A DNA stretch of 64,000 bases from Arthrobacter sp. zg-Y769 (GCF_020907405.1 NZ_JAJJOE010000014.1:1-64000); one strand, 5' to 3'; counted from the first letter of the stretch, positions 11,149 through 20,577 are shown. Numbers and translations: made by a program. The notes: generated by a model not told the origin, from the sequence alone.

Positions 11149-12651
11149 ATGAGTGAACTGATTACATCAAGCGCCGCACAGCTGGCCGCCAAGCTGGCTG
11201 CCGGTGAAGTGTCCGCCGTCGAGGTCACGCAGGCCCATCTGGACCGCATCGCCGAGGTGGACGGCGCCATCAACGCCTTCCTGCACGTCAACACCGATGA
11301 GGCGCTGCAGGTTGCCGCCGACGTCGACAAGGCCCGTGCCGCAGGCGAGGAACTGCACGAACTGGCCGGCGTTCCCATCGCCATCAAGGACCTGATCGTC
11401 ACCAAGGGCCAGCCCACCACGGCCGGCTCCAAGATGCTTGAGGGCTGGATGAGCCCCTACGACGCCACGGTGATCTCGAAGATCCGTGCCGCCCGCATGC
11501 CGATGCTCGGCAAGACCAACCTGGACGAGTTCGCCATGGGCTCCTCCACGGAACACTCCGCCTACGGCCCCACCCGCAACCCGTGGGACCTGGACCGCAT
11601 CCCCGGCGGATCCGGCGGAGGCTCCGCAGCCGCCGTCGCCGCGTTCGAAGCTCCGCTGGCGCTGGGCACCGACACCGGCGGATCCATCCGCCAGCCGGCC
11701 TCCGTCACCGGTTCCGTGGGCGTCAAGCCCACCTACGGCGGCGTCTCCCGCTACGGCGCCATCGCCATGGCCTCCTCGCTGGACCAGATCGGCCCGGTCT
11801 CCCGCACCGTGCTGGACGCTGCCCTGCTGCAGGAACTCATCGGCGGCCACGATCCCCGCGACTCCACCTCCCTGACGGACCCCGTGGGTGCACTGGCCGA
11901 CGCCGCCCGCAACGGCAACGTTGCCGGGATGCGGATCGGCGTCATCAAGGAACTGCAGGGCGAAGGCTACGAAGCCGGGGTCCAGGCCCGCTTCACGGAG
12001 TCCCTGGACATGCTGCGGGACGCGGGAGCGGAAATCGTTGAGGTGTCCTGCCCCAACTTCAAGTACGCACTCGGTGCCTACTACCTGATCATGCCGTCCG
12101 AGGCCTCCTCGAACCTGGCCAAGTACGACGGCGTCCGGTACGGCATGCGCGAGCTGCCCGCCGAGCCGCCGCTGACCATCGAACGCGTCATGGGTGCCAC
12201 CCGCGCCGCCGGCTTCGGCGACGAGGTCAAGCGCCGCATCATCCTGGGCACCTACGCCCTTTCCGCCGGCTACTACGACGCCTACTACGGCTCGGCCCAG
12301 AAGGTGCGCACCCTGATCCAGCGCGACTTCAACGCCGCGTTCGCCCAGGCCGATGTGCTCATTTCCCCGACCTCGCCCAACACGGCGTTCAAGCTGGGGG
12401 AGAAGCTCGACGATCCGCTGGCCATGTACCTGAACGACGTCGCCACCATCCCGGCCAACATGGCCGGCGTCCCGGGCATCTCCATTCCCGGCGGCCTGTC
12501 CGACGGGCTGCCCGTCGGCATCCAGTTCCTGGCCCCGGCCCGCGAAGACATCCGCCTCTACCGCGCCGGCGCCGCCCTTGAAGGCATGCTGGAACAGAAG
12601 TGGGGCGGCCCGCTGCTGGCCTCGGCACCCGTACTCGGAGGAGTGAAGTAA
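11149..12651 (+). CDS. gatA: Asp/Glu-tRNA(Asn/Gln) amidotransferase subunit A
   Basis: The 500-residue amidase subunit that releases ammonia from glutamine. The amidase signature [14 protein letters not shown] is present with the Ser-cisSer-Lys triad: lysine in VPIAIKDLI near residue 80, cis-Ser and Ser in the glycine-rich loop and in [11 protein letters not shown] near 180. Length is typical. The stop at 12649-12651 abuts the gatB ATG at 12652, so the two are tightly coupled. Its presence together with gatB implies that the organism lacks a direct glutaminyl- or asparaginyl-tRNA synthetase route for at least one of the two amino acids, as usual in actinobacteria. Confidence 0.97.
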   Translation: MSELITSSAAQLAAKLAAGEVSAVEVTQAHLDRIAEVDGAINAFLHVNTDEALQVAADVDKARAAGEELHELAGVPIAIKDLIVTKGQPTTAGSKMLEGWMSPYDATVISKIRAARMPMLGKTNLDEFAMGSSTEHSAYGPTRNPWDLDRIPGGSGGGSAAAVAAFEAPLALGTDTGGSIRQPASVTGSVGVKPTYGGVSRYGAIAMASSLDQIGPVSRTVLDAALLQELIGGHDPRDSTSLTDPVGALADAARNGNVAGMRIGVIKELQGEGYEAGVQARFTESLDMLRDAGAEIVEVSCPNFKYALGAYYLIMPSEASSNLAKYDGVRYGMRELPAEPPLTIERVMGATRAAGFGDEVKRRIILGTYALSAGYYDAYYGSAQKVRTLIQRDFNAAFAQADVLISPTSPNTAFKLGEKLDDPLAMYLNDVATIPANMAGVPGISIPGGLSDGLPVGIQFLAPAREDIRLYRAGAALEGMLEQKWGGPLLASAPVLGGVK

Positions 12652-14169
12652 ATGTCCGTCCACATCCAGGATGAAACCCTGTCCTTCGAAGAGGCCATGG
12701 AGAAGTACGACCCGGTGCTGGGGTTCGAGGTCCACGTGGAGCTGAACACCAAGACCAAAATGTTCTCCGACGCCCCGAACATCTTCGGCGACGAGCCCAA
12801 CACCGCCGTCACCCCGGTGGACCTGGGCATGCCCGGCGTGCTGCCGGTGGTGAACAAGAAGGCCGTGGAGTACTCGATCCTCATTGGCCTGGCGCTGAAC
12901 TGCAAGATCGCCGAATCCTGCACCTTCGCCCGCAAGCAGTACTTCTACCCGGACACACCCAAGAACTTCCAGACGTCCCAGTACGAAGACCCCATTGCGT
13001 ACGACGGCTACCTGGACATTGAGCTCGAAGACGGCACCGTGTTCCGCGTCGAAATCGAACGCGCACATATGGAGGAGGACGCCGGCAAGCTGACCCACAT
13101 GGGCGGCGCAGCCGGCCGCATCCAGGGCGCCGACTTCTCCCTGGTGGACTACAACCGTGCCGGCGTTCCGCTGGTCGAGATTGTCACCAAGCCGATCGAA
13201 GGTGCAGGCTCCCGTGCCCCCGAACTGGCCAAGGCCTACGTGGCAGCCATCCGGGAAATCGTGAAGAACCTCGGCGTTTCCGACGCCAAGATGGAGCGCG
13301 GCAACGTCCGCTGCGACGCCAACGTTTCGCTGCGCCCGTACGGCCAGGAAAAGTTCGGCACGCGGTCGGAAACGAAGAACGTGAACTCGCTGCGCGCCGT
13401 CGAACGCGCCGTCCGCTTCGAGATCCAGCGCCACGCCGCCGTCCTGGACTCCGGCAACGAGATCGTCCAGGAGACGCGCCACTGGCACGAGGACACCCGG
13501 TCCACCACCTCGGGCCGGCCGAAGTCCGACGCCGATGACTACCGCTACTTCCCGGAACCGGACCTCCTGCCCGTGGTCACCACCACGGAATGGATCGAAG
13601 AGCTGCGCTCCCGCCTGCCCGAGCCGCCGGCCGAACGCCGCAAGCGGCTCAAGGAAGACTGGGGCTACTCTGACGCCGAATTCCGCGACGTCGTCAATGC
13701 CGGCGTCATGGAAGCCATCGAGGAAACCATTGCCGCCGGCGCTTCCGCCCAGGTTGCGCGCAAGTGGTGGATGGGTGAGGTTGCCCGCCGCGCCAAGGAA
13801 GCCGAAGTGGATCCGGTGGACGTAGGCGTCACGCCCGAGCTGATCGTGGAACTGGACCGCCTCGTCCAGACCGGCAAGATCAACGACAAGCTGGCACGCC
13901 AGGTCCTCGACGGCGTCCTCGCCGGCGAAGGCATCCCGGAGGAAGTCATCGAGAAGCGCGGCCTGGCCGTGGTGTCCGACGACGGCCCCCTGCTCGAAGC
14001 GATCGACGCCGCCCTCGCGGCCCAGCCGGATGTCGCCGACAAGATCCGCGGCGGCAAGGTCCAGGCCGTCGGCGCCATCGTGGGCGGGGTTATGAAGGCC
14101 ACCCGTGGGCAGGCCGACGCCGGCCGCGTCCGCGAGCTGATCCTCGAACGCCTGGGCGTCTCCGCCTAA
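12652..14169 (+). CDS. gatB: Asp/Glu-tRNA(Asn/Gln) amidotransferase subunit B
   Basis: The 505-residue kinase and tRNA-binding subunit, which phosphorylates the mischarged amino acid and receives ammonia from GatA. Signatures: GFEVHVELNTKTKMFS at the N-terminus, RKQYFYPDTPKNFQTSQ and HMEEDAGKLTH in the cradle domain, and a C-terminal YqeY-like helical tail (GGKVQAVGAIVGGVMKAT) that grips the tRNA elbow. There is no gap to gatA, and the operon ends at the hairpin at 14203-14235. Confidence 0.97.
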   Translation: MSVHIQDETLSFEEAMEKYDPVLGFEVHVELNTKTKMFSDAPNIFGDEPNTAVTPVDLGMPGVLPVVNKKAVEYSILIGLALNCKIAESCTFARKQYFYPDTPKNFQTSQYEDPIAYDGYLDIELEDGTVFRVEIERAHMEEDAGKLTHMGGAAGRIQGADFSLVDYNRAGVPLVEIVTKPIEGAGSRAPELAKAYVAAIREIVKNLGVSDAKMERGNVRCDANVSLRPYGQEKFGTRSETKNVNSLRAVERAVRFEIQRHAAVLDSGNEIVQETRHWHEDTRSTTSGRPKSDADDYRYFPEPDLLPVVTTTEWIEELRSRLPEPPAERRKRLKEDWGYSDAEFRDVVNAGVMEAIEETIAAGASAQVARKWWMGEVARRAKEAEVDPVDVGVTPELIVELDRLVQTGKINDKLARQVLDGVLAGEGIPEEVIEKRGLAVVSDDGPLLEAIDAALAAQPDVADKIRGGKVQAVGAIVGGVMKATRGQADAGRVRELILERLGVSA

Positions 14170-14202
14170 TAAGCCGGGCTCCCGGCCTGACCAGCAACCG
14201 CT

Positions 14203-14235
14203 GACCCCCGTGTGGCCTTACGGCCCCACGGGGGT
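14203..14235 (+). terminator. gatCAB terminator hairpin
   Basis: A 15-bp stem (GACCCCCGTGTGGCC against GGCCCCACGGGGGTC, one G-T pair) with a four-base loop, 33 bases after gatB. It lacks a clear T-run. Confidence 0.7.
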
Positions 14236-14416
14236 CGGCGCGTTAACGGCTTCCGGTCCCGTGCCGCGCCCAGGCAGGGAACCTGGGCGGCCTTCGGACG
14301 CGGGCACGGCAGTTTATTCAAGTGGTCATTGACGAGGCCGCTGACCGCTGACCTCCCGGCGGGGGACACCGCGGCAATCGTGCCCCGGTGGGCAGACGGC
14401 CGGCACCGGGGGCGGG

Positions 14417-14422
14417 TACGCT
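14417..14422 (+). promoter_or_regulatory. -10 box TACGCT, leaderless arrangement
   Basis: TACGCT ends six bases before ATG 14429, so a leaderless transcript is expected. Confidence 0.5.
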
Positions 14423-14428
14423 GTCGAA

Positions 14429-15328
14429 ATGGCCACCCTTCCCGCTGCTGAGATCTTCGCCGACGCTGCGCTGGTACGGCAGCTGGTGCAGGAGCAGCAG
14501 CCGGAGCTGGGCGGGCAGGCCCTGCACGAGGTAGCCAGCGGCTGGGACAACTACATTTACCGGCTGGGCACTGACTACGCCGTCCGGTTGCCGCGCCGAC
14601 GGACCGCAGCCGGGCTGACCGCCAACGAACAGCGCTGGCTCCCGCAGCTGACTGCGGACGTGCGGGTACGGACCTCGGTCCCGCTGTTCTGCGGGACCCC
14701 GTCCGAGCTATATCCCTGGCCGTGGAGCATCACTGCCTGGTTCGACGGCCAGGATGTATCCGTGTCGCCGCGGGACCGCAACGTTGCCCTGGCCGAACCG
14801 CTGGCAGGCTTCCTCAATGCCTTCCACCGCCCGGCACCGCCGGATTATCCCCGCAACCCCGTCCGGGGCGGCCCGCTGTCCGGCCGGAACGACGCAGTGC
14901 AGGGCCGGCTGGACAGCGGCATGGTGCCGCACGCCGCCCGGGTACAGGAACTCTGGGCCGAGGCCCTGAAGATCCCGCACTGGACCGGCGCTCCGCTGTG
15001 GCTGCACGGAGACCTGCACCCCGCCAATCTCGTGGCCAAGGACAACACCCTGCAGGCGGTCATTGACTTCGGCGACCTCACCGCCGGTGATCCGGCCACT
15101 GACCTGGCGGCAGCCTGGCTGGTGTTCGACGCTGAGGGCCGCGACACGTTCCGCCGCAGCCTGGGCAGCCAGTATGACGGCGATCCGCACGTTTGGGAGC
15201 GGGCGCGCGGCTGGGCGATCTGCATGGCCACCAACCTGCTGGCGAACTCCGACGATGCTCCGGGACTGTACCTGGTGGGCTCCGAAACCCTGATGGAGAT
15301 CCTCACCGGCGATCGGGAGAGGTTCTAA
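14429..15328 (+). CDS. Aminoglycoside-phosphotransferase-family kinase
   Basis: A 299-residue protein with the kinase-like fold of APH enzymes. The catalytic loop reads LWLHGDLHPANLVAKD (residues about 190-205) and the metal-binding motif AVIDFGDLTAGDPATDLAA follows. The N-terminal lobe has the strand pair GWDNYIYRLGTDYAVRLPRR with the ATP-contacting arginine or lysine position. Such chromosomal members rarely give drug resistance and often phosphorylate small metabolites; substrate unknown. It starts a three-gene run with a PP2C-like protein four bases downstream and an oxidoreductase. Confidence 0.88.
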   Translation: MATLPAAEIFADAALVRQLVQEQQPELGGQALHEVASGWDNYIYRLGTDYAVRLPRRRTAAGLTANEQRWLPQLTADVRVRTSVPLFCGTPSELYPWPWSITAWFDGQDVSVSPRDRNVALAEPLAGFLNAFHRPAPPDYPRNPVRGGPLSGRNDAVQGRLDSGMVPHAARVQELWAEALKIPHWTGAPLWLHGDLHPANLVAKDNTLQAVIDFGDLTAGDPATDLAAAWLVFDAEGRDTFRRSLGSQYDGDPHVWERARGWAICMATNLLANSDDAPGLYLVGSETLMEILTGDRERF

Positions 15329-15332
15329 CTCC

Positions 15333-16124
15333 GTGGCGGGCGGCACCTGGAAGCACTCTGTCCGGATCTCCACGGAGGGGGACGGGCACGTGCAGGAAGA
15401 CACCTGCGGTTACGCCGGTGCCACGGCATGGGTGATCGACGGCGCCAGCCCCCTGCTGCCTCAGCTCGGACTGCCCGGCCCCTCGGACCCGGCCTGGTAC
15501 GCCCGGAACCTGGACCTGCTGTTGACGGATGCCGCGGGGGCCGCAGTGGCTGCGTCCGCTCCGCGGGTGCTGGCCGAGGCCCTGACCGGGATGGACCGGC
15601 TGGCCCGGACCCTGGCCGGCGAGGAACGGATCCGCTTCCCTTCCGCTGCCTTGTGCCTGGCGCAGCTGACCGGGGACGGCGTGGAGATCCTTGCACTGGC
15701 GGACTGCCACGCGGTGGCGGAACTGGAAGACGGTTCGCTGGTCCACGTGACCCATGAACCGGCCGACATCCGGATCGGCACCGAACATTCGGCTGACCCG
15801 GAGCGGGAACGGAAGCTCCGGGTGCTGGACCGGGAACTGCGCAACACCCCCGGGCGGCTGTGGGTTGCCCGGCGGGAAGCCGAAGCCGCCTACCAGGCGC
15901 GTACGGTGCGGCTCGGCCCGGTCCGGCGGATAGTTCTCGCGTCCGACGGTGCCTGGCGGGCGGTGGAACTGGGCATCGTGCAGGGGCCGGACGCTTTCCT
16001 CCAGGCCGCACAGTCCGCCGTTGCCGCCCAGGAACTGCTGCTTGCCCTGCGCACCCTGCAGGCGGAGCTGGGCGAAAGCGCCGACGACGCCACCCTCCTC
16101 ACCTTGGAAAGGACTGCTCCGTGA
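15333..16124 (+). CDS. PP2C-like protein phosphatase
   Basis: A 263-residue protein with the PP2C layout: an N-terminal GDGHVQEDTCGYAG and AWVIDGASPL standing where the canonical RxxxEDS and VxDGhGG motifs sit, later LALADCHAVAEL, RIVLASDGAWRAVE, and a closing ESADDATLLTLE with the conserved DDAT metal ligand. The first metal motif is altered from the classical DGHGG, so activity or substrate may differ. GTG 15333 has GGGAGAGG eight to fifteen bases upstream, inside the end of the previous gene. It overlaps the next gene by four bases. Co-expression with a small-molecule kinase suggests metabolite rather than protein substrates (inference). Confidence 0.75.
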   Translation: MAGGTWKHSVRISTEGDGHVQEDTCGYAGATAWVIDGASPLLPQLGLPGPSDPAWYARNLDLLLTDAAGAAVAASAPRVLAEALTGMDRLARTLAGEERIRFPSAALCLAQLTGDGVEILALADCHAVAELEDGSLVHVTHEPADIRIGTEHSADPERERKLRVLDRELRNTPGRLWVARREAEAAYQARTVRLGPVRRIVLASDGAWRAVELGIVQGPDAFLQAAQSAVAAQELLLALRTLQAELGESADDATLLTLERTAP

Positions 16125-17248
16125 CAGTAAGCACCGACTGCGATGTACTGGTTGTCGGCGGCGGAATCGCCGGACTCTCGCTGGCTGCCGAGCTCGCGGC
16201 ACGGCTCGAAGGATCGAACCCCCGGGGTCCCTCCGGCTCAGTGGTCCTGGTGGAAGCCGAACCGACGCTGGGTTACCACACGTCCTCCCGCTCGGCCCGG
16301 CAGCTGATTCCCAGCTACGGTCCGCCGGTTATCCAGGACTTGACCCTGCGCACCCTGGCCTTGATCAGGGCAGCGGAGGCGCACCTGTCCGAACCCATCC
16401 TGGCCCCCCGGAGTTTCCTGCTGATTGGGGATGAAGAGTCGGTGCGGGACCGGGCCAGCAGCCACATGCACCCGGTCATGCAGGCCGAAGCCCTCGGGCT
16501 TGCTCCGGAGCTGAAGCCGGAGGCTTTCAGCGCCGCCGGGCTGGACACCACCTCGGTGGCCTGCAACACGGACGCCCTGCTGGAATACCACCGGGCACGG
16601 CTGACGGGGGCCGGCGGCCGAATCGTGATGGGAGAGCGGGTTGAGGCGGCCCGCTTGACGGGGGAGCCGGGCTCCGGGCAGTGGGAAGTCATGACCCCGG
16701 GCCTGCGGTTCGAGGCTCCGGTGGTGGTCAATGCTGCCGGCGCCTGGGCGGATACCCTGGCAGGGATATTCGGGGCGCGCCCCCTTGGGCTCACGCCGTA
16801 CCGCCGTACCGCCGCCGTCGTCGACGTTGAACGGCCCCTGGAAGACGGTGCGCCGATGGTGGCTGATGCAGCCGACCGTTTCTATTACCGGCGCGAAGGC
16901 AGGCAGGTCCTGATCTCGCCGTCGGAAAGGGAAGCGAGCGTGGCGGAGGATTCCCGGCCCCGCGACGAGGACGTGCAGGCGCTCGTGGAGCTGGTGAACA
17001 GCGTCACCACTATGGGCATCACCGGGGTAGCCCGCGCCTGGACCGGACTGCGTACCGAGGCGCCCGACGGACTGCCGGTGGTTGGCTGGGATCCGGCCGT
17101 GTCCGGCTTCTTTTGGTTGGCAGGGCAGGGTGGCTACGGGTTCCAGACCTCATCCGCCATTGCGGAGCTGGCAGCCGGAATTCTGCTGGCGGCGGGGGCC
17201 GAAAATGATGCCCGGGAGGCACTCAGCCCTGCCCGGACGGGAGTGTGA
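16121..17248 (+). CDS. FAD-dependent oxidoreductase (DAO family)
   Basis: A 375-residue flavoenzyme with an N-terminal Rossmann dinucleotide-binding motif, VLVVGGGIAGLSLAAELA, and VVLVEAEPTLGYHTSSRS for the second strand and adjoining FAD contacts. The C-terminal GLRTEAPDGLPVVGWDP and WLAGQGGYGFQTS are typical of D-amino-acid-oxidase-like enzymes of the glycine/sarcosine oxidase group. The GTG start overlaps the PP2C stop (GTGA, 16121-16124); a longer open frame upstream to 15860 merely shadows the phosphatase gene. Substrate unknown; amino acid or glycerol-3-phosphate-like compounds are possible. Confidence 0.88.
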   Translation: MTVSTDCDVLVVGGGIAGLSLAAELAARLEGSNPRGPSGSVVLVEAEPTLGYHTSSRSARQLIPSYGPPVIQDLTLRTLALIRAAEAHLSEPILAPRSFLLIGDEESVRDRASSHMHPVMQAEALGLAPELKPEAFSAAGLDTTSVACNTDALLEYHRARLTGAGGRIVMGERVEAARLTGEPGSGQWEVMTPGLRFEAPVVVNAAGAWADTLAGIFGARPLGLTPYRRTAAVVDVERPLEDGAPMVADAADRFYYRREGRQVLISPSEREASVAEDSRPRDEDVQALVELVNSVTTMGITGVARAWTGLRTEAPDGLPVVGWDPAVSGFFWLAGQGGYGFQTSSAIAELAAGILLAAGAENDAREALSPARTGV

Positions 17249-17399
17249 CCAAAGTCTCACCTGTTGTCGCGTAACGAATCAGCCAAGGTACGCGCGTATG
17301 GTCATTAGGGTGCCGAGACATGCCTAGAGTTGTACTAACAAGCGCATCCCCTAAAACCCGAATGCATCAATAAATTCGGTGCCCGAAAGGTCAGTCTCA

Positions 17400-18413
17400 G
17401 TGCCAGATTTCTTGCCGCCGAAAGTTGTTGGCGTGCAGCAGCGTCCGCTTTACCTCCGGGTTCGTTCCATCCTGGAAATTCTTAGTACGCTGTGGCTGAT
17501 TTCTGCCGTTATCGGCGTTGGGTTCTTTTCCGGCGGAACCACATCGCTCGCCTTTTCCCTGATTCTTCTTTACAGCACGGGCGCGGCTCTGCTGGTTGTC
17601 ATTTCGGCCCTTTACCGCGTCCTCTCCAAGGCAGCACGCCAGCGGGTGGAAGCTGTCCCCGATGACAATGCCGCCGCCGTGTTTGTGGACACCGCCCGGT
17701 CAGCGACCGAGGAGATCATGGCCGCGCTGCGCCCGTCCATGGCGTACGGGCGTCCCGGCGCATCCGTCCGGATGCCACAGACGGTGGATGCCGTGGACGT
17801 GGCCGCCGCGCTGGCAGCACGGACGGCGGCACTGACCTCCGCAGCTGCTGCTGAGAAGTCGGCCGCTGCCGAGAAGTCCGTGGCCGAGAAGGCCGCTGCC
17901 GAGAAGTCCGTGGCTGAGAAGTCCGTAACTGAGAAGTCCGCGGCTGTGAAGTCCGCGGCTGTGAAGTCCGCGGCTATGAAGTCCGCGGCTGCCGCTGCGA
18001 TGGCGGGTGCCGGAAAGCCGATTGCGGGCAAGTCCGCCGTGAACAAGTCGGCCAGCAAGAAGAAGGCAGCTCCGATGCAGCCGGCCCAGCCCAAGAAGGT
18101 CCAGGCCGCCAAGTCACGCCCCGCAAACAACACCGGTTCGCGCGGTACGGGGAACCAGGCCAGCACGGCACCAAAAAAGAGCACCGGCGGCAAGAAGCCG
18201 GGTTCGGCGGGCAAGGGTGCCGACGGGGGCAAGGACGCCAAGAGCGGCTCTGCCGGAACCAAGAAACCTGAACGACCTGCGGCGGGCATGCCCGGCATCC
18301 GCACTGCTCAGCAGGACATCCTTCCCCGCCAGGCAGGCGCTCCGTCCTGCGGTCTTTCGGCCGGCCCAACCCGGCCCGGAACTCCAGTGGCCCGCCAGCT
18401 CGTCGCCGCCTGA
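17400..18413 (+). CDS. Two-helix membrane protein with Lys/Ala/Ser-rich histone-H1-like tail
   Basis: A 337-residue protein. Residues about 18-70 hold two hydrophobic helices (ILEILSTLWLISAVIGVGF and LAFSLILLYSTGAALLVVISA), probably a hairpin leaving both ends in the cytoplasm. From about residue 145 the sequence becomes a low-complexity array of AEKSVAEKAA and AVKSA units, then a Lys/Gly/Ser-rich stretch like the C-terminal tails of actinobacterial HupB or histone-H1-like proteins. GTG 17400 is chosen because GAAAGG sits nine bases upstream; the earlier GTG at 17379 has none. The tail would be strongly basic and could hold nucleic acid or anionic polymer at the membrane. Function unknown. 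Confidence 0.7.
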   Translation: MPDFLPPKVVGVQQRPLYLRVRSILEILSTLWLISAVIGVGFFSGGTTSLAFSLILLYSTGAALLVVISALYRVLSKAARQRVEAVPDDNAAAVFVDTARSATEEIMAALRPSMAYGRPGASVRMPQTVDAVDVAAALAARTAALTSAAAAEKSAAAEKSVAEKAAAEKSVAEKSVTEKSAAVKSAAVKSAAMKSAAAAAMAGAGKPIAGKSAVNKSASKKKAAPMQPAQPKKVQAAKSRPANNTGSRGTGNQASTAPKKSTGGKKPGSAGKGADGGKDAKSGSAGTKKPERPAAGMPGIRTAQQDILPRQAGAPSCGLSAGPTRPGTPVARQLVAA

Positions 18414-18557
18414 CGTTTCCAGCAAGATGCCGTTCCGGTCCTCAATACTCAGGTAGTTATCAGGTTGTCTTCAGCACCTACCCAGATGAACCAATTATCG
18501 TCGTTAGTACCTCATAAGGGTGCGAGTGATGAATGGACCGAGTAGTGACCGGTCCGG

Positions 18558-18616
18558 ACGCCGGCAGACTAGGGTTGTTCCCCCAACCAGCCCCAAGTCT
18601 GCCGGCGTTTTCCTTT
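18558..18616. terminator. Strong bidirectional terminator
   Basis: ACGCCGGCAGACT (18558-18570) pairs perfectly with AGTCTGCCGGCGT (18596-18608). The 25-base loop holds a smaller GGTTG/CAACC hairpin, and a T-run follows on the plus strand. It lies between the membrane-protein gene and the oppositely oriented acyP. Confidence 0.85.
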
Positions 18617-18637
18617 TAACCGGCGGATCCCCGGCGG

Positions 18638-18937
18638 CTATTCCGCACTGAAATCAGGAAACTCCCCGGTGGCGGGCGAGAAGGATTCCTCAACGCCGGC
18701 AACCACGCCCGGCGCCTTCGGGCCGCGCAGGAATTCGCGGAGCCCGTCCAGGGCCGGCTCCCTGCCCTCGGCCACCACGCGCACGGATCCGTCCGGCGAG
18801 TTGGAAACAACACCGGTCAAGCCCAGCTGCACTGCCTGCCGAAGCGTGCGGTAACGGAACCCCACGCCCTGCACCTCGCCGGTCACCCGGGCCGTCAGCC
18901 GGCGGGGAGTTCCTTCCGGATGCTCTTGCTCATTCAT
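18638..18937 (-). CDS. acyP: Acylphosphatase
   Basis: A 99-residue enzyme that hydrolyses carboxyl-phosphate bonds of acyl phosphates. The family signature GVGFRYRTLRQAVQLGLTG contains the catalytic arginine; the second signature with the catalytic asparagine is GVVSNSPDGSVRVVAEG. The size is that of a one-domain acylphosphatase. It stands alone on the minus strand. Start ATG 18937 is supported by a -10 box six bases upstream. Confidence 0.95.
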   Translation of the reverse strand: MNEQEHPEGTPRRLTARVTGEVQGVGFRYRTLRQAVQLGLTGVVSNSPDGSVRVVAEGREPALDGLREFLRGPKAPGVVAGVEESFSPATGEFPDFSAE

Positions 18938-18943
18938 CCGCTC

Positions 18944-18949
18944 AGCGTA
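18944..18949 (-). promoter_or_regulatory. -10 box TACGCT for acyP, leaderless
   Basis: Read on the minus strand, TACGCT ends six bases before the acyP ATG. Confidence 0.5.
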
Positions 18950-18999
18950 ACGCCCGGGAGCGCCGGAACGGCCTGTGTTGCCTCGAATCGGGGGCGAAC

Positions 19000-20577
19000 T
19001 CAGTGCAGGCTGGTACCCAGCTGGTCCCGTACTGCTGCCAGCAGGGAGCCGTTCTCGACGAGCACCCGAACCGCCTCGATTTCCGGGGCGAGATACCGGT
19101 CCGGGCCGGGCCCGGGCACAACAGTCCGGATCATGGACCGGGCCGCGGCCACGGCAGGTGCGCTGCGGGACGATGCCGGGCCGCCGTCGCGCATGTCGAG
19201 CGCCCGTGCCGAGGTCAGCAGCTCAATGGCCAGTACCCGGGTCAGTCCGTCCACGGCCCGGCGCAGCTTCAGTCCGGCGGCCCAGCCCATGGACACGTGG
19301 TCCTCCTGCATGGCGGAGGACGGGATGGAATCCACCGACGCCGGCACCGCCAGGCGCTTGAGCTCCGCGACAATGCCGGCCTGGGTGTACTGGGCGATCA
19401 TGTGGCCGGAGTCCACACCGGGGTCATGGGCCAGGAAGGCATTGAGGCCGTGGCTGCGGGTCCGGTCGAGGAACCGGTCCGTCCGCCGTTCGCTCATGGA
19501 GGCGACATCGGCGACGGCGATGGCCAGGAAATCCAGGACATAGGCCACCGGAGCACCGTGGAAGTTGCCGTTGGATTCCAGCCGGCCGTCCAGCGTCACC
19601 ACCGGGTTGTCGATGGCAGAGGCCCGTTCGGCAGCTGCAACGGCTTCGGCATGCTGCAGCGTGGAGCGGGCGGCGCCGTGGACCTGGGGTGCGCAGCGCA
19701 GCGAGTACGCGTCCTGGACCCGGGTGAACCCGCCGGTCTTATGCTCCTCAATCAGCACCGATCCGGCCAGCACCGCACGGATGTTTTCTGCGGATTCCCC
19801 CTGCCCGGGCTGCGGCCGCAGCGCCTGCAGATCGGCGGCAAACACGCTGTCGCTCCCAAGCAGCCCTTCGACGCTCATGGCGGCGGCGAGATCCGCAGTG
19901 GCCAGCAGCCGGTGCAGGTCCGCGATGGCCAGCGTCAGCATCCCGAGCATCCCGTCCGTCCCGTTGATCAGTGCCAGTCCCTCCTTTTCCTGCAGCTCCA
20001 TCGGCTCCAGCCCGGCCGCCTCGAGTGCGGCGGCGGCGGGCACCAGGTGCCCGCCGGCGTCGCGCACCTGCCCTTCACCCATCAGCGCGAGGGCACAGTG
20101 GGAGAGGGGAGCGAGGTCGCCGGAACAGCCCAGGGAACCGTACTCACCCACCCACGGCGTGATGCCTGCGTTGAGCATTCCGGCGTAGGCCAGCCCGACG
20201 GCGGGACGCACACCGGTACGGCCGGTCGCCAGGGTGGCCAGGCGGTTGAGCATCAGGGCACGCACCACCTCACGGTCCACTTCCGCACCGGATGACGCCG
20301 CATGGCTGCGGATCAGCGAGCGCTGCAGCTGGGTCCGCTGTTCCGGGGGAATCTGCTTCACAGCCAGGGCACCGAAACCGGTGGACACGCCGTAGTGCGG
20401 TTTATCATCCGCGGCGAGGCTCTCGATCACCCCGCGCGAGGAGGCCATCGCAGCCAGCGCCCCCGGGGCCAGGGTCACGGGCGCACCGTGCCGGGCGACG
20501 GCGAGGATGTCCTGCCCGGACAGCGGACCCACCCCCAGCCCCACCGCGGCTCCCTCGTCGTTGCTGTGTAGCTCCAT
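19000..20577 (-). CDS. hutH: Histidine ammonia-lyase
   Basis: First step of histidine breakdown: L-histidine to trans-urocanate plus ammonia. The 525 residues include the electrophile-forming loop GEYGSLGCSGDLAPLSHCAL, where Cys151-Ser152-Gly153 takes the place of the more common Ala-Ser-Gly that cyclises to MIO. Other signatures: HYGVSTGFGALA near the N-terminus, INGTDGMLGML, and QDAYSLRCAPQVHGA. ATG 20577 is preferred over longer in-frame starts because AGGAGG sits correctly upstream. It is transcribed away from the regulator gene and the rest of the hut cluster, with 123 bases between the start codons. Confidence 0.96.
   Translation of the reverse strand: MELHSNDEGAAVGLGVGPLSGQDILAVARHGAPVTLAPGALAAMASSRGVIESLAADDKPHYGVSTGFGALAVKQIPPEQRTQLQRSLIRSHAASSGAEVDREVVRALMLNRLATLATGRTGVRPAVGLAYAGMLNAGITPWVGEYGSLGCSGDLAPLSHCALALMGEGQVRDAGGHLVPAAAALEAAGLEPMELQEKEGLALINGTDGMLGMLTLAIADLHRLLATADLAAAMSVEGLLGSDSVFAADLQALRPQPGQGESAENIRAVLAGSVLIEEHKTGGFTRVQDAYSLRCAPQVHGAARSTLQHAEAVAAAERASAIDNPVVTLDGRLESNGNFHGAPVAYVLDFLAIAVADVASMSERRTDRFLDRTRSHGLNAFLAHDPGVDSGHMIAQYTQAGIVAELKRLAVPASVDSIPSSAMQEDHVSMGWAAGLKLRRAVDGLTRVLAIELLTSARALDMRDGGPASSRSAPAVAAARSMIRTVVPGPGPDRYLAPEIEAVRVLVENGSLLAAVRDQLGTSLH

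Noticed and set aside
11167-13488. A 773-codon antisense open frame over gatA-gatB
   Set aside because: It mirrors the GC-rich third-position bias of the sense genes, has no domain and lies opposite two certain genes.
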